Part shown: piece after piece, positions 17,339-27,035 of the stretch | Numbering within the stretch: position 1 is the stretch's first letter | How the letters are laid out: the number at the start of each line of letters is the position of its first letter | Assembly (NCBI RefSeq): GCF_030504645.1 | Contig: NZ_JAUKWQ010000001.1 | Location: 1-64,000 of the forward strand | Direction: 5' to 3' | DNA from: Rhizobium oryzicola | GTDB lineage: Bacteria; Pseudomonadota; Alphaproteobacteria; Rhizobiales; Rhizobiaceae | Length of the DNA stretch: 64,000 bases | Position numbers and translations under genes: made by a program | The notes under the pieces: generated by a model | Database searches by the model: none | What the model was told of the DNA's origin: nothing | The model's input: only the letters and a program-made list of their open reading frames with translations

Positions 17339-19183
17339 ATGAGCTCACACCAACCCTCTGCCGCTTCCTCACACGCACGCGACGTCTGGATTGTGTTCGG
17401 CCTCACGGTTCTGGTGATTGCGGCGCTGGTGGTGCACCTCGCTGGGCTATACGGCCAGTCGAAGGCCATCCATACGCTGGAGCGGCAGGGTAGGCTGGAC
17501 GCGGGTCTGAAGGTCGCTCTTTTGCGCGCCGTTCTGGAGCGTCCCCGGGCCTTGCCCTTTCTGCTTTCGCGGGACCGAGAGGTGGAGGATGCGCTTCGCC
17601 TGCCGGTTCCCGGTCGCCTCGCGGATCTCAGCCGCAAGCTTGAGGATCTGGTCGCGGGTACCAGCGCTTCGGTGCTCTATGTCATCGATCATCGCGGCGT
17701 CGCACTCTCGTCCAGCAATTGGCGCGAACCCTCCAGTTTCGTCGGCAGCGATTATGCCTTTCGCGCCTACTTTTCCCAGGCCATGGCCAATGGCACGGCG
17801 GAGCATTTTGCGCTCGGCAATGTCAGCCGTCGTCCGGGCCTTTACATCTCCCACCGGGTCGGCGGCGAGGACGATGCGCTTGGCGTCGTTGTGGTAAAAG
17901 CCGAGTTCGACCAGTTGGAAAGCGACTGGCGCGACAGTCAAAGACCGACCTATGTGGTGGATCAGGATGGCATCGTCCTCATTACCAGCATTGCCTCATG
18001 GCGCTTCATGACGCTGCCCGGCAGTTCGACTGACCGCCTTTCCGAGGTGCGCCGCAGCCTGCAATTTGGCGAGGCGCCGCTTCTGCCGTTGCCCATCTCC
18101 TATCGGGAGAGATTGACCGATGAGACGGCACTCATCGAGACGGTGTTGCCCGGCTCCAGGCAGTCTAAGTTCATCGAGGTTTCCGCGCCGGTGCCATCCA
18201 CGCCCTGGCGCCTGCGCTATCTGTTGCCGCTCGAACCGACACAGTCAGCGGCCGTTCGGGAAGCACAGTTGACGGCGCTTGCCACGCTGCTGCCGCTTGC
18301 CGTCATTGCCGGTGTGGTGATCTGGCGCCGTCAATCGGCGCTTGCCCGCTTTGCTGCCGAACATGCCGCCCGCGAGGAACTGGAGAGGCGGGTCGCCGAA
18401 CGCACGGAAGATCTCAGCCGCGCGCGCGACCGGCTGGAGGCGGAAATTTCCGGTCACCGCGCCACGGAAGAGCGGCTTCAGGGCGTGCAGCAGGAACTCG
18501 TCCAGGCGAACAGGTTGGCGATCCTCGGGCAGGTGGCGGCGGGCGTGGCGCATGAGATCAACCAGCCGGTCGCCACCATCCGCGCCTTTGCCGACAATGC
18601 CCGCACCTTTCTGGAGCGAAAGCGTTTCACCGAGGCGGACGAGAACCTCAAAGACATTGCGGGGCTGACGGAACGGATCGGTCTCATCACCGACGATCTG
18701 AAGATCCTCGCGCGCAAGGGACGCGGCGTTCCTCAGCCTGTTGGCGTCAAGTCGGTCATCGAAGGGGCGGTGCTTTTGCTGCGCACGCGCTTTGCCGGTC
18801 ATCTGGAGGCGCTGGATGTTACTTTTCCGCCAGACGATTTGTACGTGCTGGGCAGTCCCATTCGCCTCGAACAGATCCTCATCAACCTGTTGCAGAATGC
18901 ATTGGAAGCCATAGCAGGCCGCGAGAGCCAGAAGGTAAAGCTCAACGCACGCGTTGACGGAGACGATGTGATCATAAGGGTGGCCGATAACGGCCCCGGT
19001 ATTGCGCCCCATATTCTCGAATCGCTCTTTACGCCCTTCAACACCTCCAAGGAGGGCGGTCTTGGTCTGGGCCTGGTGATCTCGCGGGAAATCGCCTCGG
19101 ATTATGGCGGACGCATCGAAGTGGAGAGCGGGCCGGAAGGTACTGCTTTCATAGTTTATTTGAAGAAGGCATCCATCGCATGA
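17339..19183 (+). CDS. dctB: C4-dicarboxylate sensor histidine kinase DctB
   Basis: Membrane sensor that phosphorylates DctD in response to succinate, fumarate or malate. Helix 1 is at about residues 14-37, a periplasmic double-PAS sensor fills about 38-300, helix 2 is at about 303-322, and a long coiled coil (about 330-390) leads to the kinase. His405 in [13 protein letters not shown] is the phospho-acceptor; the N box [10 protein letters not shown], the G1 box DNGPGI and the G2 box GLGLGLVIS are intact. Length 614 residues is normal. Its stop overlaps the dctD start (ATGA). The start ATG 17339 follows directly after the second DctD site. Confidence 0.96.
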   Translation: MSSHQPSAASSHARDVWIVFGLTVLVIAALVVHLAGLYGQSKAIHTLERQGRLDAGLKVALLRAVLERPRALPFLLSRDREVEDALRLPVPGRLADLSRKLEDLVAGTSASVLYVIDHRGVALSSSNWREPSSFVGSDYAFRAYFSQAMANGTAEHFALGNVSRRPGLYISHRVGGEDDALGVVVVKAEFDQLESDWRDSQRPTYVVDQDGIVLITSIASWRFMTLPGSSTDRLSEVRRSLQFGEAPLLPLPISYRERLTDETALIETVLPGSRQSKFIEVSAPVPSTPWRLRYLLPLEPTQSAAVREAQLTALATLLPLAVIAGVVIWRRQSALARFAAEHAAREELERRVAERTEDLSRARDRLEAEISGHRATEERLQGVQQELVQANRLAILGQVAAGVAHEINQPVATIRAFADNARTFLERKRFTEADENLKDIAGLTERIGLITDDLKILARKGRGVPQPVGVKSVIEGAVLLLRTRFAGHLEALDVTFPPDDLYVLGSPIRLEQILINLLQNALEAIAGRESQKVKLNARVDGDDVIIRVADNGPGIAPHILESLFTPFNTSKEGGLGLGLVISREIASDYGGRIEVESGPEGTAFIVYLKKASIA

Positions 19184-20535
19184 ACCTGTCGGGAACCGTA
19201 TTTCTGGTCGATGATGATTCCGCCTTGCGCAAGGCCATGTGCCAGACGCTGGAACTGGGCGGGCTGACGGTCGTCAACTTCCCGTCGGCAGCTCAGGCGC
19301 TGGCGCAAGTGAATGCCGATCTTGATGGAATCCTCATCACCGATGTTCTGATGCCCGGCATGACGGGGCTGGAATTGTTCGACCACGTGCGGGCGATCGA
19401 TCCTGATCTTCCGGTCATCCTGATTACCGGCCATGGCGATATTCCCATGGCCGTGGAGGCGCTTCGCCGCGGCGCCTATGACTTCATTGCAAAGCCTTTC
19501 CCGGCGGAGCGCATGCTGGAAAGCGCGAGGCGTGCGCTGGAGAAACGCCGGCTCGTTCTGGAAAACCGCCGGCTGAAGGAAGCCAGTTTCGACGACACGC
19601 TGCCGCTGATCGGCCAGACACCGGTTATGGAGCGGCTGCGCAATACGATACGGCAAATTGCCGATACCAATGTGGATGTTCTGCTGACCGGCGAGACCGG
19701 CAGCGGCAAGGAAGTGGTGGCAAGCCTGCTGCACCGCTGGAGCCGGCGCGCCAAGGGCAATTTCGTCGCGCTGAACTGCGGAGCGCTTCCTGAACAGATC
19801 ATGGAGAGCGAGCTGTTCGGGCATGAGACGGGGGCGTTCACCGGCGCGCAGAAGAAGCGCATCGGGCGGATCGAATACTCCAGTGGCGGCACGCTGTTTC
19901 TCGATGAGATCGAAAGCATGCCGGCTTCCACACAGGTGCAGATGCTGCGCGTGCTGGAAATGCGCGAGGTGACGCCGCTCGGCACGAACGAGGTGCGCCC
20001 TGTCGATCTGCGTGTCGTGGCGGCTGCCAAGGTGGATCTTGGTGATCCCGCCCAGCGCAGGGATTTTCGCGAGGATCTCTATTACCGCCTGAATGTCGTG
20101 GCGCTGTCGATCCCGCCGCTCAGGGAACGGCGTGAGGATGTCTCGGTTCTGTTCGCACATTTCTGCCACCGCGCCGGTCAGCGCTTTGGTCGTGAAATCC
20201 CGGATCTGTCCCCCTCGGTCACGCGGCATCTGGCGGAGCATGATTGGCCGGGCAATGTGCGTGAACTTTCGCATTTTGCCGAGCGCTTCGTGCTGGGACT
20301 GGAGGGGCAGCCTGAACCACAGGCACCGCCTCGTGTTCTCCTTGCGGATGCGGCAGGCAGTTTGCCGGACCGATTGGCAAAGCTTGAGGCCGAGATCATC
20401 CGCGAGACCTTGAGCCGCCATGGCGGCGACGTGCGGCAAACGATTGAAGAACTCGGCATTCCGCGCAAGACCTTTTACGACAAGCTTCAGCGGCACGGTA
20501 TCGTGCGCGGGGAATTTGCCGGGAAGCCGCTATAG
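19180..20535 (+). CDS. dctD: Sigma-54-dependent response regulator DctD
   Basis: NtrC-type activator of dctA, 451 residues. The receiver domain (about 5-120) has Asp55 in [11 protein letters not shown]; the AAA+ domain (about 145-375) has the Walker A GETGSGKE near 171 and the GAFTGA loop at 218-223 that contacts sigma-54; the C-terminal Fis-type helix-turn-helix covers about 405-445 ([20 protein letters not shown]). All key residues are present. It is translationally coupled to dctB. The dctD end converges on the ABC permease gene with only 17 bases between stops. Confidence 0.96.
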   Translation: MNLSGTVFLVDDDSALRKAMCQTLELGGLTVVNFPSAAQALAQVNADLDGILITDVLMPGMTGLELFDHVRAIDPDLPVILITGHGDIPMAVEALRRGAYDFIAKPFPAERMLESARRALEKRRLVLENRRLKEASFDDTLPLIGQTPVMERLRNTIRQIADTNVDVLLTGETGSGKEVVASLLHRWSRRAKGNFVALNCGALPEQIMESELFGHETGAFTGAQKKRIGRIEYSSGGTLFLDEIESMPASTQVQMLRVLEMREVTPLGTNEVRPVDLRVVAAAKVDLGDPAQRRDFREDLYYRLNVVALSIPPLRERREDVSVLFAHFCHRAGQRFGREIPDLSPSVTRHLAEHDWPGNVRELSHFAERFVLGLEGQPEPQAPPRVLLADAAGSLPDRLAKLEAEIIRETLSRHGGDVRQTIEELGIPRKTFYDKLQRHGIVRGEFAGKPL

Positions 20536-20552
20536 CCCCCCGTTGCGCGAAC

Positions 20553-21683
20553 TCACTTCATCGTCATCACCGATCGCCGAAATAGCGAGATGCTGGCAAG
20601 CAGGAAGACCAGCCCCATGCCGGCAATCGTCAACAATTCGCTCCCGACAATGTCGAGACCGGCACCGCGATAGACGATCGCCTGCATGATGGTGATATAA
20701 TGCCGCGATGGCAGTAGCCATGTGATGGCCTGCAGCCAGTCCGGCTGGCTCTCGACAGGTGTCATGCCGCCGGACAGGATCATCATCGGCAGAACGGTCA
20801 GAAGCATCAGCAGGGCGAACTGCGCCATGGTGCGGGCAATCGTGCCGAGAAAGATGCCGATGGCCGCTGCCGCAAACAGATAAAGACTGGTGCCGCCGAG
20901 CAGCAGAATCCTCGATCCGGCGACAGGCACCTGCAGGATGCCTTGAACCACGAAGGTGAGCGACAGGACGAAGGATACGAAGATCACCAGCCCGTTTGAC
21001 CAGACCTTGGAGAGCGCAATTTCAAAGGCTGTCAGCGGCATGACCATCAGGTGCTCGAGGGTGCCGTGCTCGCGCTCCCGCAGCAGGGCAGCGCCTGTCA
21101 GCACGATCGTCAGCAATGACAATTGGTCGCCGAGCGCGACGATCGCACGGAACCAGCTTTCCTTTCCATTGGGGTTGAAGGCGCGGCGCAGCACGAGGCC
21201 TTGCGTCAGTCCGCGGGGCTGGTTGAAGCGCTCCGCATAGCGGGCGACTTCGCCTTCTACCATGTTCTGAATGTAGCCGGCGCCGACCGTTGCCTGCTGG
21301 ACGGCGGTGGCATCGACATTCAGCTGGATCGATGTGGTTCTCCCCGTTCGTATGTCCTGTTCGAATTGCGGGGGGATGACCAGAACGAAGGTGAAGTCGC
21401 CGCGGTCCATCCGGGCATCGATGTCGCCGGGACCAATCTCTTCCGCTCGCTTGAAATAGGGCGGATAGAACAGGCTGCCGATATTGCGCGACAGCACGGA
21501 GTGATCTTCATCCACGATGGCGATTGCGGCATTGTTGATGTTTTCGCCCAGACCCGTTGCCTGCGAATAGATGCTGAAGCCGAAGGACCAGATGATGAAG
21601 ATGATCAGGATGGTTTCCTTGGCCAGCGCCTGCAGCTCCTTGATGCCGAGCCAGAAGATGTTGCGAAGACGGTCCATCCTCAT
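20553..21683 (-). CDS. ABC-2 type efflux permease (YhhJ-like)
   Basis: Permease of a drug or envelope-molecule exporter, 376 residues. One helix near the N-terminus is followed by a large extracytoplasmic domain (about 50-175) and five helices, the ABC-2 layout; the segment ALLREREHGTLEHLMVMPLT is the family hallmark after helix 2. It is the last gene of a three-gene operon HlyD protein, ATPase-permease fusion, permease, with ATGA overlaps, the same order as E. coli yhiI-rbbA-yhhJ. Substrate unknown. Confidence 0.88.
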   Translation of the reverse strand: MRMDRLRNIFWLGIKELQALAKETILIIFIIWSFGFSIYSQATGLGENINNAAIAIVDEDHSVLSRNIGSLFYPPYFKRAEEIGPGDIDARMDRGDFTFVLVIPPQFEQDIRTGRTTSIQLNVDATAVQQATVGAGYIQNMVEGEVARYAERFNQPRGLTQGLVLRRAFNPNGKESWFRAIVALGDQLSLLTIVLTGAALLREREHGTLEHLMVMPLTAFEIALSKVWSNGLVIFVSFVLSLTFVVQGILQVPVAGSRILLLGGTSLYLFAAAAIGIFLGTIARTMAQFALLMLLTVLPMMILSGGMTPVESQPDWLQAITWLLPSRHYITIMQAIVYRGAGLDIVGSELLTIAGMGLVFLLASISLFRRSVMTMK

Positions 21684-24424
21684 GCCTCCTGCTTCTTGAG
21701 GAAGAACGCTGTGGTGAGCAGGAACAGCGGTCCGAAGATCGACATGACGAGAAGATCGCCAGCCATGCTGGAGAAGGAAAGGCCCTTGGTGAAGGCGCCG
21801 ACGCTCATATGCATGTAGTAGGTGGTTGGCCAGATGTTGCCGATGAAGCGGGCAGCCCCCTCCAGGGCGGAAACCGGCTGCAGCATGCCGGAGAACTGGA
21901 TGGTCGGGACGATCGAAAGAACGGCTGCCGCAAACACCGCCGACACCTGGTTGGAGGTGAAGGCTGCGATCAGAAGGCCGTAGCCCAGTGTGGCGAAGGT
22001 GTAGAGAAAAGCGGCCAGTGTCAGCGCCAGTCCGCTACCCTTGAGGGGCACACCGAACAGGAAGACGACCGTTGCCGCCATGATGGCGAAGTTCACCATT
22101 CCGATGAACAGATAGGGCAGCATCTTGCCGATGAGATATTCGCTTCGCCGCGTCGGCGTGACGTAGAAATTGGTGATGGTTCCGATTTCCTTCTCGCGCG
22201 TAATGCTGACCGCCATCAGGATGGCGAGGAAGAGCATCAGAAGAAGCGCGGGAATCGATGGTCCCATTGCATAAATGCTCTCAGAGGTTGGGTTGTATCG
22301 ATAGCGGGCAACAAGCATCGGAGCCGTCGATTGCGCCGCAGACTGGGGACGGCTGGCAAGCCAGGTGGCATGCGCCTGGGCAACGTAGCCTTCGATCGTG
22401 GAGGCCCGCATGGTGTTGGCGCCATCGATCCAGGCGGAAATCTGCCAGTCGCCACCTTTGCGGAGATCCTTTCCGAAGCCTGCGGGTATTTCCAGCGCCA
22501 GCGTCAGTTTGCCGGATTTCAGCCGCTCTTCCGCTTCCGCCTGCGAACGCAGCGGCGCCTTTTCAGAGAAGTAGCGGGAGCCCTGGAAAGCGCTCAGATA
22601 GTCGCGGCTTTCCGGCGACTGATCGTAGTCCAGCACCGCCATGCTCATATTGGTCACGTCGCTCGAAATGCCGTAGCTGAAGATCAGAAGCAAAGCGAGC
22701 GTGCCCAGAAAGGCAAAGGCTAGCCGGATTGGGTCGCGTGACAGAGACAAAGTTTCACAATGACTGTAGGCAAGAATACGCCGGAACGCTGCCCTTGTCT
22801 TCGATGGCTGCTGCGCGACTTTCGCTGGGATTGCGCTTTCTTCCGACGGGGAAGCCGTCTCGATTGCGTGCGTGCCGCTTTTCTCCAAAGCCTCTTCGAT
22901 GAAGGAGACGAAGGCCGTTTCGAGATCGTCCGTCTGCTTTGCGTCCAGAATGTCCTGCGGACGACCGGAAATCAGAACTTCGCCCGAATGCATCAGCGAG
23001 ATGCGGTCGCATCGCATGGCCTCGTTCATGAAGTGGGTGGAGATGAAGATGGTGACCTTCTTCTGGCGCGACAGGTCGATCAGGATGCGCCAGAAACCAT
23101 CCCGTGCCTGTGGATCGACACCGGAGGTTGGCTCATCCAGGATCAACAGTTCCGGCTCGTGAACAATGGCGACAGCGAGAGACAGTCGTTGCCGCAAGCC
23201 CAGCGGCAGCGACCCGGCTTCCGCATCTGCATGGTCGGAAAGGCCAAACTGGGCAATCAGGTTCTCCGTCCGCGCCTTCGCCTTTTCCTCCTCGATCCGG
23301 TAGAGGCGCGCGTGCAGAATGAGGTTCTGTCGGACGCTGAGTTCCGAATAGAGCGAGAAGGCCTGCGACATGAAGCCGACATGGCGGCGGGTTTCCAGAT
23401 CATTGGCATCGACAGCCTTGCCATAAAGTTCCGCCGTCCCCTCGGTTGGCGAGAGAAGTCCGGTCAGCATGCGCATGGTGGTGGTCTTGCCGCAGCCATT
23501 GGAGCCGAGAAAGCCGAAGATTTCGCCCGCCTCGATATCGAAGCTGACATTGCGCACAGCGGTAAAGTCGCCGAAGCGGCAGACGAGATTATGGGCGCGG
23601 ATGATGGGTTCGTCGCCGCTTGCCGCCCGAGAAGGAATTTCCAGGCTCTCCTGGTCGCTTTTTCCGTCCGGTGCCTGGAGCGCGCTGAAAACATCCTCCA
23701 ACGCTTGTCTGCCGGTTCGTTGCCGCAGTTCATCGACAGTGCTCGTGGCAAGAATGCCGCCTCGATCCATCGCCACCAGCCAGTCGCTGCGGGAGGCCTC
23801 GTCCATATAGGCGGTGGAGAAGAGCACGCTCATCTGCGGGCGCTCGGCGCGCAGGTCATCGATCAGCGTCCAGAATTGGCGCCTCGACAAGGGATCGACG
23901 CCGGTCGTGGGCTCGTCCAGGATCAACAGATCGGGATCATGGATAAGCGCGCAGCACAGGCCGAGCTTCTGCTTCATGCCGCCGGAAAGCTTGCCGGCGG
24001 GTCGATCGAGAAAGGGTAGCAATCCGGTGGCGCGGGCAAGGCGCTCGATGCGCTCCTCGCGCTCGATTTGCGACTGGCCAAACAGCTTGCCGAAGAAATG
24101 CAGGTTATCCCGGACGCTGATTTCCTGGTAGAGATTCTTGCCGAGCCCCTGCGGCATATAGGCAATGCGGCTGCAGATGCGATTGCGGTGTCCAGCCCGG
24201 CGCATGTCGCCACCAAACACCTCCACTGTTCCCGCCTGCCCCTTGCGCACGCCGGAGAGAAGACCGAGCAGGGTGGATTTGCCGGCACCGTCAGGGCCGA
24301 TCAGCCCGATCATCCGGCCAGTCGGCAAGTCTATCGTGACATCGTGAAGAGCAGTTACCTTTCCGTAGTGGTGGGAGACACCTTCAATGCGGGCGAGGCA
24401 GCTATCCCCGGTCTCCATCGTCAT
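21680..24424 (-). CDS. Two ABC ATPase domains fused to an ABC-2 permease (RbbA-like)
   Basis: A 914-residue fusion. ATPase domain 1 (about 8-230) has Walker A GPDGAGKST and the standard signature LSGGMKQKLGL with Walker B LLILDEPTTGVDP. ATPase domain 2 (about 275-495) has Walker A GSNGCGKTT and Walker B LLILDEPTSGVDP but a changed signature LPLGLRQRLSL. From about 540 on comes an ABC-2 permease with its extracytoplasmic domain and helices (REKEIGTITNFYVTPTRRSE). E. coli RbbA has the same architecture and was described as ribosome-associated, but the operon partners here point to export. Start and stop overlap the neighbours by four bases. Confidence 0.9.
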   Translation of the reverse strand: MTMETGDSCLARIEGVSHHYGKVTALHDVTIDLPTGRMIGLIGPDGAGKSTLLGLLSGVRKGQAGTVEVFGGDMRRAGHRNRICSRIAYMPQGLGKNLYQEISVRDNLHFFGKLFGQSQIEREERIERLARATGLLPFLDRPAGKLSGGMKQKLGLCCALIHDPDLLILDEPTTGVDPLSRRQFWTLIDDLRAERPQMSVLFSTAYMDEASRSDWLVAMDRGGILATSTVDELRQRTGRQALEDVFSALQAPDGKSDQESLEIPSRAASGDEPIIRAHNLVCRFGDFTAVRNVSFDIEAGEIFGFLGSNGCGKTTTMRMLTGLLSPTEGTAELYGKAVDANDLETRRHVGFMSQAFSLYSELSVRQNLILHARLYRIEEEKAKARTENLIAQFGLSDHADAEAGSLPLGLRQRLSLAVAIVHEPELLILDEPTSGVDPQARDGFWRILIDLSRQKKVTIFISTHFMNEAMRCDRISLMHSGEVLISGRPQDILDAKQTDDLETAFVSFIEEALEKSGTHAIETASPSEESAIPAKVAQQPSKTRAAFRRILAYSHCETLSLSRDPIRLAFAFLGTLALLLIFSYGISSDVTNMSMAVLDYDQSPESRDYLSAFQGSRYFSEKAPLRSQAEAEERLKSGKLTLALEIPAGFGKDLRKGGDWQISAWIDGANTMRASTIEGYVAQAHATWLASRPQSAAQSTAPMLVARYRYNPTSESIYAMGPSIPALLLMLFLAILMAVSITREKEIGTITNFYVTPTRRSEYLIGKMLPYLFIGMVNFAIMAATVVFLFGVPLKGSGLALTLAAFLYTFATLGYGLLIAAFTSNQVSAVFAAAVLSIVPTIQFSGMLQPVSALEGAARFIGNIWPTTYYMHMSVGAFTKGLSFSSMAGDLLVMSIFGPLFLLTTAFFLKKQEA

Positions 24425-25425
24425 TGCTCCACGTCGATCGGGTCACCGGGAAGGCGTTGCTGCACGGCGTCTGGCCAGGCGGGCGGGGTCGTTCCGGTCC
24501 ACACATAGCCAAGCCCGCGTGCGCCGGTCTTCACCAGGTCGATATGCCGCTCGATCAGGCTCTGGGATGTGCGCAACCGCACGCGAAACATCAGCTTGTC
24601 GCGTTCGCTGCGGGTTTCCACCTGCTTCGGCGTGAATTGCGCGTCGGGAGAGACGAAGCTGACCCGCGCCGGGATGGCCACATTGGCTCCGTCGGGCACG
24701 ATGCGGGCAGGTGCCCCAATGGCAAGGCGGATCGCCTTTTCGGAAGGTATGAACAGTTCGAAATAGACCTGTGTCAGATCGACAATGGTGAGCACCTTGC
24801 CACCGCTCGCAACCACCTCGCCGGGATTGGCAAGCTTGTAGAGAATGCGGCCCTTGACCGGCGATTTCAGAATGTTGTCTGCAATCTGCGCTTCGGTCAG
24901 CGCAACCAGGGCCCGCGCCGCTTCGACTGACCGTTCGGCAGCGGTGACATGCTGGCGTGCCGCCTGCAGGATGGCGCGGGCCGCATCGCGGGCGCTGAGG
25001 CTTTCGCTCAGCGCTTCCTGCGAGGTAACCCCGGTATTGGCGAGCCTCGTCTTGCGGGCCAGATCATCTTCCTTGAACCGTAGTTCCGCCGTGCGCTGCT
25101 CAACGGTGGCATCCGCCTCGATCTTGGCAGCTTCCGCATAGGCCACGTCGGCAGCATATTTGGCGCGCTGCGCTTCCAACTCCGAGGAATCGATGCGTGC
25201 GATGACTTGGCCGGGCTGCACCATGTCGCCTTCGCGCACAAGAACGGCGCTTAGCCGTCCCGCTGTCTTGGCGGCAATATCCACCTGATCCGATTCCACC
25301 CGTCCATTGCCCACGTAAAGCTCGGCAGGCAAGGCGTTGCGTTGGGCGTTCCAGTAATACCATCCGCCACCTGCCGCACCGGCCAAGGCAATGAGAATGA
25401 TGGGTATTGTCCGTGAAGCTTTCAT
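24421..25425 (-). CDS. HlyD-family periplasmic adaptor of the ABC exporter
   Basis: Membrane fusion protein of 334 residues: an N-terminal anchor helix (about 8-25, IPIILIALAGAAGGGWYYW), a lipoyl-like half domain near GRVESDQVDIAAKTAGRL, a helical hairpin of about 100 residues rich in Ala, Glu and Arg, and the second lipoyl half plus beta barrel (SPVKGRILYKLANPGEVV). I chose ATG 25425, which has GGAGAG 5 bases upstream and starts directly before the anchor helix; the longer frame adds 29 residues without homology. First gene of the operon; an FNR-type box lies about 90 bases upstream. Confidence 0.9.
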   Translation of the reverse strand: MKASRTIPIILIALAGAAGGGWYYWNAQRNALPAELYVGNGRVESDQVDIAAKTAGRLSAVLVREGDMVQPGQVIARIDSSELEAQRAKYAADVAYAEAAKIEADATVEQRTAELRFKEDDLARKTRLANTGVTSQEALSESLSARDAARAILQAARQHVTAAERSVEAARALVALTEAQIADNILKSPVKGRILYKLANPGEVVASGGKVLTIVDLTQVYFELFIPSEKAIRLAIGAPARIVPDGANVAIPARVSFVSPDAQFTPKQVETRSERDKLMFRVRLRTSQSLIERHIDLVKTGARGLGYVWTGTTPPAWPDAVQQRLPGDPIDVEQ

Positions 25426-25514
25426 CTGGCTCTCCGCAATCGGGTGCTGTCGCCGGCAATACGGGTGGCGAGGCAACGAATGAGGGGAGGCTATCGGCCA
25501 GTGATGCCGCAACC

Positions 25515-25528
25515 TTGACGTAGATCAA
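25515..25528. promoter_or_regulatory. FNR/FixK-type box between the efflux operon and ugd
   Basis: TTGACGTAGATCAA is a near-perfect dyad matching TTGAY-N4-RTCAA. It is centred about 96 bases before the HlyD start (minus) and 186 bases before the UDP-glucose dehydrogenase start (plus). If it acts at -41.5, the better target is the efflux operon. Function is inference. Confidence 0.65.
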
Positions 25529-25707
25529 CCTCTCCGCAAATTGGTGACGAATTCGGCATGATCGTCACTTTTTGCATGTCAGACCTGTCGGCGAGACGGT
25601 CAAAAACTGCGCACTGTCGTTTGAATATCGCATGGCGAGCCTATATCCCTTTTCCCATCAGAGACGTGCCCGCCGGTTCTCGGTCAGGGCCTTTGCGAGA
25701 GAGACAG

Positions 25708-27024
25708 ATGCGTATCACGATGATCGGTGCCGGCTATGTGGGTCTGGTGTCGGGCGTTTGCTTTGCGGACTTCGGCCATGATGTGACCTGTGTCGATAAT
25801 ATCGAAAGCAAGGTGGAATCCCTGCGCCAGGGTGTGATTCCGATCTTCGAGCCGGGTCTTGAAGATCTGGTTCGCGCCAATCGAAAGGGGGGACGCCTGC
25901 ATTTCACCACCGATCTCGCCGGTGCCGTCTCCAATGCGGATGTGGTGTTCATTGCGGTTGGCACACCCTCCCGCCGCGGCGATGGCCACGCGGACCTGTC
26001 TTACGTTTATGCCGCCGCACGCGACATTGCCAAGGCCATGACAGGCTTTACGGTTGTCGTCACCAAGTCGACGGTGCCGGTCGGTACCGGCGATGAAGTC
26101 GAGCGCATTATCCGCGAGGAGCGACCGGACGCTGATTTCGCTGTGGTGTCCAATCCCGAATTCCTGCGGGAAGGGGCAGCCATCGCCGACTTCAAACGAC
26201 CGGATCGTATCGTCATCGGTTCTCAAGACGAGCGTGCGAGCGAAGTGATGCGCGAGGTCTACCGCCCGCTCTATCTCAACGCCGCCCCGTTGTTCTTCTG
26301 CGACCGTCGCACGTCGGAACTCATCAAGTATGCCGGCAACGCGTTTCTGGCGATGAAGATTACCTTCATCAACGAAATGGCGGATCTCTGCGAAAAGGTC
26401 GGAGCAGATGTCCAGAAGGTTGCCAAGGGCATCGGCATGGACAAGCGCATCGGCGACAAGTTCCTGCATGCCGGTCCCGGCTATGGCGGCTCCTGCTTCC
26501 CCAAGGATACGATGGCACTGGTCAAGACAGCGCAGGACCACGACAGCCCCATCCGTCTCATCGAAACCACGGTCGCCGTCAACGACACCCGCAAGCGCGC
26601 CATGGCACGTAAGGTCATAGCGGCCTGCGGCGGCTCGGTGCGCGATAAGAAGATCGCCCTGCTGGGCCTCACCTTCAAGCCCAATACGGATGATATGCGC
26701 GATGCGCCGTCGCTCTCCATCGTGCAGGCCCTTCAGGATAATGGCGCCAACATCCATGCGTATGATCCGGAAGGCATGGACGTTGCCAAGGACATGATGC
26801 CAGATGTCACCTTCGGTGCGGATGCGTACAGCATCGCCGAGGGTGCCGATGTTCTAGTGCTGGTGACGGAATGGGATGCCTTCCGCGCCCTCGACCTGCG
26901 CCGGCTGAAGCCCCTGATGGCCCAACCGGTCCTGGTGGATCTGCGCAACGTCTATCCGCCGGATGAGGTGCGCCGCCACGGCTTTGTCTATCACGGCATT
27001 GGTCGCCGCGAAATTTCTGCTTGA
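25708..27024 (+). CDS. ugd: UDP-glucose 6-dehydrogenase
   Basis: Cytoplasmic enzyme that oxidises UDP-glucose to UDP-glucuronate with two NAD+, feeding exopolysaccharide, capsule and lipopolysaccharide synthesis; the rhizobial homologue is called rkpK. The Rossmann start MRITMIGAGYVGLVSGVCF, the STVPVGTGDEV segment, catalytic Cys263 in GPGYGGSCFPKD and the second nucleotide domain LLGLTFKPNTDDMRDAPSL are intact. Length 438 residues is standard. I chose ATG 25708 because the Rossmann motif starts there; the frame runs 50 codons further upstream without homology. It is a single gene. Confidence 0.95.
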   Translation: MRITMIGAGYVGLVSGVCFADFGHDVTCVDNIESKVESLRQGVIPIFEPGLEDLVRANRKGGRLHFTTDLAGAVSNADVVFIAVGTPSRRGDGHADLSYVYAAARDIAKAMTGFTVVVTKSTVPVGTGDEVERIIREERPDADFAVVSNPEFLREGAAIADFKRPDRIVIGSQDERASEVMREVYRPLYLNAAPLFFCDRRTSELIKYAGNAFLAMKITFINEMADLCEKVGADVQKVAKGIGMDKRIGDKFLHAGPGYGGSCFPKDTMALVKTAQDHDSPIRLIETTVAVNDTRKRAMARKVIAACGGSVRDKKIALLGLTFKPNTDDMRDAPSLSIVQALQDNGANIHAYDPEGMDVAKDMMPDVTFGADAYSIAEGADVLVLVTEWDAFRALDLRRLKPLMAQPVLVDLRNVYPPDEVRRHGFVYHGIGRREISA

Positions 27025-27035
27025 GGCTCTCCCCG

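Noticed and set aside
19156..20496. Long open frame antisense to dctD (446 codons)
   Set aside because: The plus strand carries a complete NtrC-type regulator; the antisense protein has no domain and extreme composition.
21809..24019. Plus-strand open frames across the RbbA-like gene
   Set aside because: The minus strand shows intact Walker motifs in order; the plus frames are shadows.
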